This document shows positions 57,643 through 64,000 of a stretch of 64,000 nucleotides of DNA, in pieces (positions within the stretch are counted from its first letter, which is position 1; each line of letters begins with the position of its first letter). This DNA is from Sphingomonas leidyi. GTDB taxonomy: Bacteria > Pseudomonadota > Alphaproteobacteria > Sphingomonadales > Sphingomonadaceae. The DNA is taken from the NCBI RefSeq assembly GCF_011761945.1, contig NZ_JAASQV010000001.1, forward strand, positions 1,798,001-1,862,000, written 5' to 3'. The notes beneath the pieces are model-generated. The model ran no database searches. It worked only from the letters and a program-made list of their open reading frames with translations, and had not been told where the DNA came from. The position numbers and the translations under genes are program-made.

Positions 57643-59274
57643 ATGTACAAATACGACGAATACGATCATTCCATCGTCGCATCCCGCGTCGAGGAGTTCC
57701 GCGACCAGGTGCAGCGCCGCCTCGCCGGCCAGATCACCGAGGACCAGTTCAAGCCGTTGCGGCTGATGAACGGCCTCTATCTCCAGCTCCACGCCTATAT
57801 GCTGCGCGTCGCGGTGCCCTATGGCACGCTCGACAGCCGCCAGATGCACATGCTGGCGCACATCGCCCGCAAATATGATCGCGGCTATGGTCATTTCACC
57901 ACGCGCCAGAACCTGCAGTACAACTGGATCAAGCTCGAGGACGCGCCGGATATCCTCGCCGATCTCGCCACGGTCGAGATGCATGCCATCCAGACGAGCG
58001 GCAATTGCATCCGCAATATTTCGTCGGACCAGTTCGCCGGCGCCGCCGCGGACGAGTTGACCGATCCGCGCCCCTGGGCGGAGCTGTTGCGCCAGTGGAG
58101 CAGTTTCCACCCGGAATTCAGCTATTTGCCGCGCAAGTTCAAGATCGCGGTGATCGCTGCCGAGGAAGACCGCGCGGCGATGCGCCTGCACGATATCGGC
58201 CTGCGGATCGTCGAGCGCGACGGCCGGCTGGGCGCCGAGGTCTATGTCGGCGGCGGCATGGGGCGCACCCCGATGATCGCGCCGCTGATCAAGGATTTCG
58301 TGCCCTTCGACGATTTCGTCAGCTATCTCGAGGCGTGCCTGCGCGTCTACAATCGCTATGGCCGGCGGGACAACATGTACAAGGCGCGGATCAAGATCCT
58401 GATCCATGAACTGGGCGCGGAGCAATACGCCGCCGAGGTCGAGGAGGAGTTCCGGGCCGTGAAGGCGCTGGGCATCGATCCGCCCCAGGCCGAGTTCGAC
58501 CGCATCGCCGCCCATTTCGCCCCGCCCGCCTATGATGCGCGCGCGGCGGACGAGCTCGACCGCAGCGACCCCGATTTCGCGGTCTGGCTCGACCAGAACG
58601 TCTCGGCGCACAAGCAGCCCGGCTATGCGGTGGTGACGATCAGCCTGAAGCCGATCGGCGGCATCCCGGGCGACGCCAGCGCCGACCAGATCGACCTCAT
58701 GGCCGATCTCGCCGAGCGGTTCAGCTTCGACGAACTGCGCGTCACCCATGCCCAGAACATCGTGCTGCCGCATGTCCGCAAGGCCGATCTCCACACGATC
58801 TGGCAGCAGCTGCGCGACGCCGGGCTGGCCGAGGCCAATCTCGACCTGATCAGCGACATCATCGCCTGCCCGGGCCTGGACTATTGCTCGCTGGCCAATG
58901 CCCGCTCGATCCCGCTTGCGCAGAAGATCGCCACCCGCTTCTCGGATATCGGCCGCCAGCGCGAACTGGGCGAGCTGAAGCTCAAGATCAGCGGCTGCAT
59001 CAACGCCTGCGGCCATCATCACGCCGGCCATATCGGCATCCTCGGCGTCGACCGTAAGGGCGTGGAGAACTACCAGCTGCTGCTGGGCGGCTCGGGCGCG
59101 GAGGACGTCTCGCTCGGCACGATCACCGGTCCCGGCTTCAGCGAGGACGGCATCGTCGACGCGATCGAAAGGGCCACCGACGTCTATCTGCGCGAGCGGG
59201 ACGAAGGCGAGCGCTTCCTCGACACCTATCGTCGCCTCGGCATGGCCCCGTTCAAGGAGGCGATCTATGGGTGA
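57643..59274 (+). CDS. cysI: Sulfite (or nitrite) reductase hemoprotein
   Basis: A 543-aa siroheme/[4Fe-4S] reductase. Four cluster cysteines are visible: Cys409 and Cys415 in IACPGLDYCSLA, Cys452 and Cys456 in SGCINACGHHHAG. The N-terminal half has the substrate and siroheme Arg/Lys residues around YLPRKFKIAV and DNMYKARIK. It reduces sulfite to sulfide with six electrons for cysteine synthesis. No CysJ flavoprotein is present; electrons probably come from ferredoxin or the DUF934 partner. I start at ATG 57643, three nt after GGAGGAACTA. The 8-nt overlap with the DUF934 gene couples them. Confidence 0.93.
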   Translation: MYKYDEYDHSIVASRVEEFRDQVQRRLAGQITEDQFKPLRLMNGLYLQLHAYMLRVAVPYGTLDSRQMHMLAHIARKYDRGYGHFTTRQNLQYNWIKLEDAPDILADLATVEMHAIQTSGNCIRNISSDQFAGAAADELTDPRPWAELLRQWSSFHPEFSYLPRKFKIAVIAAEEDRAAMRLHDIGLRIVERDGRLGAEVYVGGGMGRTPMIAPLIKDFVPFDDFVSYLEACLRVYNRYGRRDNMYKARIKILIHELGAEQYAAEVEEEFRAVKALGIDPPQAEFDRIAAHFAPPAYDARAADELDRSDPDFAVWLDQNVSAHKQPGYAVVTISLKPIGGIPGDASADQIDLMADLAERFSFDELRVTHAQNIVLPHVRKADLHTIWQQLRDAGLAEANLDLISDIIACPGLDYCSLANARSIPLAQKIATRFSDIGRQRELGELKLKISGCINACGHHHAGHIGILGVDRKGVENYQLLLGGSGAEDVSLGTITGPGFSEDGIVDAIERATDVYLRERDEGERFLDTYRRLGMAPFKEAIYG

Positions 59275-59692
59275 CCTGCTGCGTTACCGTACCGACGAGG
59301 CGCATGAGGAACCCGCGGTCACGCTCGACGGCTTCCTCGGCCAGTCCAACGCCACCGCCGTCCGCATCGAGGCGGGCGAGGATGCGCGCGCGCTCCTGCC
59401 CCATCTCGATCGCCTCGCCCTGGTTGAAGTGAGCTTTCCCAAGTTCCGCGACGGCCGCGGCTATTCCACCGGCCGCATCCTGCGCGAGGCGGGCTATACG
59501 GGCGAGCTGCGCGCGCAGGGCGACGTGCTGGTCGATCAGATTCCGCTGATGCGCCGCTGCGGCTTCGACAGCTTCGCGCCCGAGGCGCCGGTCGACGAAG
59601 CCGTGCTCGCCGCCAGCCTCGCCCGGTACGAATATCACTACCAGGCCGCCGCAGACGCCGCGATGCCGGTGTGGAAACACCGGCATGGCTGA
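59267..59692 (+). CDS. DUF934 family protein
   Basis: A 141-aa protein starting inside the cysI end (ATG 59267). It has the DUF934 pattern: PHLDRLALVEVSFPKFRDGRGYS, TGRILREAGYTGELRAQGDV, DQIPLMRRCGFDSF. The family is always found with cysI/cysH in proteobacteria and is proposed to assist sulfite reduction; no activity is proven. Its C-terminal region with PVWKHRHG has no membrane segment. It overlaps the cysH start by 8 nt, so the three genes are translated as a unit. Confidence 0.9.
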   Translation: MGDLLRYRTDEAHEEPAVTLDGFLGQSNATAVRIEAGEDARALLPHLDRLALVEVSFPKFRDGRGYSTGRILREAGYTGELRAQGDVLVDQIPLMRRCGFDSFAPEAPVDEAVLAASLARYEYHYQAAADAAMPVWKHRHG

Positions 59693-60461
59693 GGCGGCAC
59701 GCAAGCTGGAACGGGAGATCGATCGCCTCGATATCGCCCCGCGCTGGACCGCGGCGGACGCGATCCGCCTCAACAACCTGTTCCGCGGCACCGACACGCC
59801 GGAGATGCTGCGCGAGGTGCTGGGCAACCACATGCTCGGCGACGCCGCGCTCGTCTCCTCCTTCGGCGCCGAGAGCGCGGCGCTGCTGCATCTGGTGGCC
59901 CAGGCCGACCCGAATACCCCGGTGATCTTCCTCGATACCGGCAAGCATTTCCCCGAGACGCTGGCGTATCGCGACCAGCTCGCGGCCCATCTCGGCCTGA
60001 ACGATCTCCGGATCGTCGCCCCCGATGCGGAAGCGATCGAGAAGCGCGACTCCACCGGCCTGCGCTGGTCCTATGATCCGGACGGCTGCTGCGAGATCCG
60101 CAAGGTGATACCGCTGGAAAGGGCCCTGGCGGGTTTCGACACCAGCATCACTGGCCGCAAGGCGTTCCAGGCATCGACCCGCAATGCCCTGCCCCGCTTC
60201 GAGCTCGACGGCGACCGGCTGAAGTTCAACCCGCTGGCCACCTGGACCAAGACGGATATCGAAGCCTGGTTCGAACGGCACGACCTGCCCCGCCACCCGC
60301 TGGAGGCGCAAGGTTATCTCTCGATCGGCTGCGCTCCGTGCACCAGCGTGGTCAAGGCGGGCGAGGATCCGCGCTCGGGTCGTTGGCGCGGTTGGGACAA
60401 GACCGAATGCGGCATCCACACGCCGGTAGAGGATGGCGATCCCAACCAGCCGAGCTTCTGA
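59685..60461 (+). CDS. cysH: Adenylylsulfate/phosphoadenylylsulfate reductase
   Basis: A 258-aa reductase. The Cys pairs CCEIRK (135-136) and CAPC (216, 219) bind a [4Fe-4S] cluster, characteristic of APS reductases; the catalytic Cys242 is in KTECGIH. It therefore most likely reduces APS directly to sulfite and AMP with thioredoxin. The P-loop-like SSFGAESAALLHL and FLDTGKHFPETL bind the nucleotide. It is the last gene of the operon. cysD/cysN (ATP sulfurylase) are not in the window. It ends 30 bp from the convergent hybrid kinase. Confidence 0.95.
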   Translation: MAEAARKLEREIDRLDIAPRWTAADAIRLNNLFRGTDTPEMLREVLGNHMLGDAALVSSFGAESAALLHLVAQADPNTPVIFLDTGKHFPETLAYRDQLAAHLGLNDLRIVAPDAEAIEKRDSTGLRWSYDPDGCCEIRKVIPLERALAGFDTSITGRKAFQASTRNALPRFELDGDRLKFNPLATWTKTDIEAWFERHDLPRHPLEAQGYLSIGCAPCTSVVKAGEDPRSGRWRGWDKTECGIHTPVEDGDPNQPSF

Positions 60462-60491
60462 TTCCCTCTCTTCCCGGGAACGAGAATTCCA

Positions 60492-62963
60492 TCACCGCTC
60501 GCGCATGATCCGCTCGACGCGGGCGGTGAGGTCGTCGACCGCGAAGGGCTTGGTCAGCACTTCCATGCCATGCTCGATATGGCCGTGGTTGAGCACGGCA
60601 TTCTCGGCATAGCCGGTGATGAACAGCACCTTGAGGCCGGGTCGCCCCGCCCGCGCCGCGTCCGCCACCTGTCGCCCGTTGAGCCCGCCCGGCAAGCCGA
60701 CATCGGTGATCAGCAGGTCGATCCGTTCGGCACTCTCCAGCAGCTTGAGGCCCGCCGGACCGTCCGCCGCTTCCAGGCAGGAATAACCGAGCTCGCCCAG
60801 CGCATCCACGATCAGCATCCGCACCGTCGGCTCGTCGTCGACCACGAGCACGATCTCGCCTTCATGGCTGGCAGGCGCCGCGACGCTGCCCGGCGCCGGC
60901 CCCGGCTCGTCTTCGTCGCCCGGATAGCGCGGCAGGTAGACGCACACCATCGTCCCCTGGCCCAGCTCGGAATAGATCCGGACCTGGCCATGGCTCTGCC
61001 GCGCGAAGCCATAGACCATCGACAGGCCCAGCCCCGTCCCCTCGCCCAGCGGCTTGGTGGTGAAGAAGGGATCGAATACCCGGTCGAGTATCTCCTTCGC
61101 GATGCCCGTGCCGGTGTCGCTCACGCAGACTGCGACATATTGGCCCGGCTCCAGCCCCCGCTCGCGCGCGGTGCGGTGGTCGAGCCACTTATTGCCCGTC
61201 TCGATGGTGATCTTGCCGCCGCCCGGCATCGCGTCACGCGCGTTGATGCAGAGGTTCAGGATCGCGTTCTCGAGCTGGTTGGCGTCCACCAGGGTGGGCC
61301 AGAGCCCTCCTGCCGCAACCGTCTCCACTTCGATCGCCGGTCCCACGGTGCGGCGCACCAGCTCGACCAGGTCGGAGAGCAGCCGGTTGATCACCACTGC
61401 CTTGGGCGAAAGCGTCTGGCGCCGCGAAAATGCGAGCAGCCGATGCGTCAACGCCGCGGCACGCCGGGTCGCCCCCTGGCCCGCCGCAAGATATTTCTCC
61501 ACCTCGCGGCCGCGCCCCTGCGACAGCCGCGTCCCGATCATCTCGAACGCCCCCGATATGCCGGCGAGCAGATTGTTGAAATCGTGCGCGATCCCGCCGG
61601 TGAGCTGGCCCACCGCCTCCATCTTCTGCGCCTGGCGCAGCGCCTCCTCGGCGTGACGGAGCCGCTCCTGCTCGCGCAGCCGTTCGCTCACATCGTAGAC
61701 GAAGGAAAAGGCGCCGATCTTGCGCCCCTCGGCATCGCGCAGCGAGCTGAAGCGCTGCTCGTAGAAATGGAGCGCACCGTCGGGCGCTTCATATTCGACG
61801 ATGTTCGAATAGCCGTCCTCGGCCAGCGCGCGGTCCCATACCCCGCGCACCTTGTCCTGGTGCGCATGGCCCTCGAGCAGATCGACCTGCCGCGCGCCGA
61901 TCTGCGGCTGCACCCCGAAGATCCTCTCGAACTCGACCATCGCCGCGTTGTTCACCGCAACCCAGCGCCCTTCCATGTCGACCACCTGGACAAAGGCTTC
62001 GCTGCCGTTGACGATATCGGCAAGTACCGCGCGTTCGGCCAGCGCCTCGGCCACGCGCGCTTCCAGCGTGCGGTTGAGCGCAAGCAGGTCCCTCTCCGCC
62101 CGGCGCCGCCCGGTCACGTCCTGGAACAGCACCGCAACCTGCCTGCGGCTGGGCGGTTCGATCCGGAAGGCCGATAGCGAAAGGTAGCGCCCGGTCGCCT
62201 CCAGCTCGCGCTCGAAGCGGATCGGATTGCCCGTGCGCAGCACGTCGCCATAGCGCGCGATCCAGTCGTCCGCCTCGTCCGACACCATTTCCCGCAGCCG
62301 CTGCCCCACCACATCGGGTATGCCCGCGTGCAACGCATAGGCGGCGTTGGCCTCGACATGGACATAGTCGCTCATCGGCCCGTGCGGTCCGTCGAGGAAC
62401 TCGATGATGCAGAATCCCTCGCCCATGGTGTCGAACAGCGTGCGGTAGCGCAGGTCGCTCTCGTCGCGCAGCTTGAGCTCGCGCCGGAGGTTGAGCTGGT
62501 GCATCACCTGATGCCCGAGCACTTCGAGCGTGCGGCGCTGGAGGTCGTCGAGGCCACGGGGCTTGGCATCGAGCACGCACAAGGTTCCGATCGGCAGCCC
62601 CTCGGCGGTGCGCAACTGGGCACCCGCATAGAAGCGGATGTGCGAATCGCCAGCCACCAGCGGCGTTTGGGCGAAGCGCGGATCCTGCGAGGCGTCGGGG
62701 ACGAGCATCAGCTCGTCCTGGAGCAGCGCGCTCTCGCAGAACGACATGTCGCGATCCATGCCGAGCAGGTCCACGCCATGCGCCGCCTTGAAGAACAGCC
62801 GGTCGTTGCCGACGAAGCTCACCAGCGCGATCGGCGCCTCGCAAATGTCGGCCGCCAGCCGCACGACCTCATCGAACGCCGGCTCGCGCGGCGTATCGAG
62901 GATCTCATATGCCTCCAGCGCTTGCAGCCGCAGCCGCTCGCGATCTTGCCGCTCCTCCGTCAT
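60492..62963 (-). CDS. Hybrid sensor histidine kinase/response regulator
   Basis: An 823-aa cytoplasmic signalling protein: GAF domain (about 20-165, with ICEAPIALVSFVGNDR), two PAS domains (about 170-290 and 315-430), HisKA with His460 in QLTGGIAHDFNNLLAGIS, a HATPase domain with LCINARDAMPGGGK and VSDTGTGIAKEI and GEGTGLGLSMVYGFARQSHG, and a C-terminal receiver domain with Asp754 in LLITDVGLP. There is no membrane segment, so it senses an internal signal or ligand via the GAF domain (perhaps light or redox; not resolved). Its own receiver suggests phosphotransfer to a separate HPt protein. No partner regulator is adjacent. It converges with cysH and is read from its own promoter. Confidence 0.93.
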   Translation of the reverse strand: MTEERQDRERLRLQALEAYEILDTPREPAFDEVVRLAADICEAPIALVSFVGNDRLFFKAAHGVDLLGMDRDMSFCESALLQDELMLVPDASQDPRFAQTPLVAGDSHIRFYAGAQLRTAEGLPIGTLCVLDAKPRGLDDLQRRTLEVLGHQVMHQLNLRRELKLRDESDLRYRTLFDTMGEGFCIIEFLDGPHGPMSDYVHVEANAAYALHAGIPDVVGQRLREMVSDEADDWIARYGDVLRTGNPIRFERELEATGRYLSLSAFRIEPPSRRQVAVLFQDVTGRRRAERDLLALNRTLEARVAEALAERAVLADIVNGSEAFVQVVDMEGRWVAVNNAAMVEFERIFGVQPQIGARQVDLLEGHAHQDKVRGVWDRALAEDGYSNIVEYEAPDGALHFYEQRFSSLRDAEGRKIGAFSFVYDVSERLREQERLRHAEEALRQAQKMEAVGQLTGGIAHDFNNLLAGISGAFEMIGTRLSQGRGREVEKYLAAGQGATRRAAALTHRLLAFSRRQTLSPKAVVINRLLSDLVELVRRTVGPAIEVETVAAGGLWPTLVDANQLENAILNLCINARDAMPGGGKITIETGNKWLDHRTARERGLEPGQYVAVCVSDTGTGIAKEILDRVFDPFFTTKPLGEGTGLGLSMVYGFARQSHGQVRIYSELGQGTMVCVYLPRYPGDEDEPGPAPGSVAAPASHEGEIVLVVDDEPTVRMLIVDALGELGYSCLEAADGPAGLKLLESAERIDLLITDVGLPGGLNGRQVADAARAGRPGLKVLFITGYAENAVLNHGHIEHGMEVLTKPFAVDDLTARVERIMRER

Positions 62964-63060
62964 CAGGCCGGATCGCCGCCCTCCTCTCCGCGCTGCCCGT
63001 CGGCTTCGCGTTGCTAGGACGCATCTTGCCCGATTTTGTTTCGTCGCGCGAACGAAAGCG

Positions 63061-64000
63061 TCAATAGCCGCCGGGTGCCAGGTCGCTGAACTTGGTGAAC
63101 TGGCGATCGAAGCGCAGGTCGACCGTGCCGGTGGCGCCGTGGCGCTGCTTGGCGATGATCACGCTCGCCTTGTTCGCCACCTGGAGCTGATGGTCGTGCC
63201 AGGCCTGGTATTTGGCGATCTCGTCGGGCGTCGAGTTGCCGTCGGGGGCCTTGGGCGCCTTGAAGTCGTGATAATATTCGTCGCGGTACACGAACAGCAC
63301 GATATCGGCGTCCTGCTCGATCGAGCCCGATTCGCGCAGGTCCGAAAGCTGCGGCCGCTTGTCCTCGCGGCTTTCCACCGCACGGCTGAGCTGGGAAAGC
63401 GCGAGCACCGGCACGTGCAGTTCCTTGGCCAGCGTCTTCAGCCCGCGGCTGATCTCCGAGATTTCCTGCACGCGCCCGTCGCCCGATGCCTTGGCCGAGC
63501 CGGTGAGCAGCTGGAGATAGTCGACCACCACGAAGCCGATCTTGTGCTGGCGCTTCAGCCGCCGCGCCCGGGTGCGCAGCGCGGCGATGGTGAGGCCGGG
63601 CGTGTCGTCGATATAGAGCGGCAGCCGCTCCAGATCGCCTGCCGCACGCGCGAACTTCATGAACTCGGGGCCCGAGATATTGCCCGTGCGCAGCTTCTCC
63701 GAACTGACTTCCGACTGTTCGGACAAGATACGCAGCGCCAGCTGATCGGCCGACATTTCGAGGCTGAAGAATGCGACCGGCGCACCGATCGACTTCTCCT
63801 CGGGGATGCCGGCCTCCATGTCGTCGAGATAGCGCTTGGCCGCATTGAACGCCATGTTGGTGGCGAGCGAGGTCTTGCCCATGCCCGGGCGCCCGGCGAG
63901 GATCAGCAGGTCCGATCGGTTGAGGCCGCCGGTCATCGCGTTGAAGTCGGTCAGGCCCGAAGTGATGCCCGAAACGCTGCCGCCCGAGTTCATCGCCCGC
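63061..64000 (-). CDS. dnaB: Replicative DNA helicase DnaB (partial, N-terminus beyond right edge)
   Basis: The last 313 or so codons of DnaB are present; the start lies outside the window. The RecA-like motor has the linker GGSVSGITSGLTDFNAMTGG, Walker A GRPGMGKTS, FSLEMSADQLALR, Walker B with VVVDYLQLL, LALSQLSRAVESREDKRP and SGSIEQDADIVLFVYRDE, ending in DLRFDRQFTKFSDL. The ring helicase unwinds DNA at the fork. An ATG at 63993 is internal to the reading frame. The N-terminal primase-interaction domain is therefore not visible here. Confidence 0.95.
   Translation of the reverse strand, partial: RAMNSGGSVSGITSGLTDFNAMTGGLNRSDLLILAGRPGMGKTSLATNMAFNAAKRYLDDMEAGIPEEKSIGAPVAFFSLEMSADQLALRILSEQSEVSSEKLRTGNISGPEFMKFARAAGDLERLPLYIDDTPGLTIAALRTRARRLKRQHKIGFVVVDYLQLLTGSAKASGDGRVQEISEISRGLKTLAKELHVPVLALSQLSRAVESREDKRPQLSDLRESGSIEQDADIVLFVYRDEYYHDFKAPKAPDGNSTPDEIAKYQAWHDHQLQVANKASVIIAKQRHGATGTVDLRFDRQFTKFSDLAPGGY

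Noticed and set aside
1..64000. CRISPR arrays, insertion sequences, integrases, phage genes, toxin-antitoxin pairs or defence islands
   Set aside because: I saw no regularly spaced repeats, transposase or recombinase motifs, and no defence-gene signatures anywhere in the window.

Overview
The window is chromosomal DNA from an alphaproteobacterium, most likely a sphingomonad (Sphingomonas or a close relative). I base this on very high G+C, a CckA-type kinase, paired M13 lipoprotein peptidases, the DUF2849/DUF934 sulfite-reductase operon, an AstD-type dehydrogenase, and many TonB-free single-gene metabolic units with 1-8 nt overlaps. I see no transposase, integrase, phage gene, CRISPR array or rRNA. 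The content looks like core or near-core chromosome carrying about 58 protein genes, one tRNA and one good small-RNA candidate.

Layout. 1-5.4 kb: 5'-part of cckA (runs off the left edge), an M13 metallopeptidase lipoprotein, a DUF2062 membrane protein overlapping smpB, and a 53-aa protein. 5.4-9.6 kb: recJ, tRNA-Glu, a YbaK-type deacylase and an MFS transporter with a large periplasmic insert. 9.7-15.7 kb: an aromatic amino acid module (FAD protein, hppD, DAACS symporter, hmgA, a Rieske protein). hppD and hmgA carry near-identical palindromes that include a consensus -35 box. 15.8-28.1 kb: leucine/isovalerate catabolism (ivd, liuB, liuD) interleaved with a second M13 peptidase, an SGNH esterase, small unknowns, a MaoC hydratase and an amine oxidase. 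The usual liuC and liuE are missing. 28.1-36.2 kb: a Baeyer-Villiger-type monooxygenase and the tamA-tamB outer-membrane assembly operon. 36.2-39.4 kb: malate synthase G, a MarR regulator with its own palindrome, and a divergent small-RNA candidate ending in a strong intrinsic terminator. 39-43.7 kb: coniferyl-aldehyde dehydrogenase, SIMPL protein and prepilin peptidase in one operon, divergent from a thiolase. 43.8-53 kb: two small secreted proteins, a D-glycerate dehydrogenase-like enzyme, a PilZ protein, a nitronate-monooxygenase-like enzyme, a GT4 glycosyltransferase, an alpha/beta hydrolase, selO and astD. 53-56.3 kb: a Bax-inhibitor-1 protein behind a structured leader, a zinc-ribbon protein, a Tat-exported GH5 mannanase-like enzyme and an orphan repeat protein. 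56.4-60.5 kb: the assimilatory sulfate-reduction operon (cobA/cysG-like, DUF2849, cysI, DUF934, cysH). 60.5-64 kb: a hybrid histidine kinase and the C-terminal half of dnaB (runs off the right edge).

How it works together. Two catabolic themes dominate: tyrosine to homogentisate to maleylacetoacetate (hppD, hmgA), and leucine via isovaleryl-CoA and methylcrotonyl-CoA (ivd, liuB, liuD). Both end in acetyl-CoA or C4 units, which fit with malate synthase and the thiolase. The less ordinary signals are regulatory or architectural: the paired hppD/hmgA operators, the MarR palindrome that overlaps the promoter of a putative sRNA, a leader hairpin before the BI-1 gene, a repeat element that supplies the ribosome-binding site of cysI, and unexplained accessory proteins (a Rieske protein overlapping hmgA, a MaoC protein in place of the expected crotonase). 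No intergenic stretch exceeds about 250 nt.
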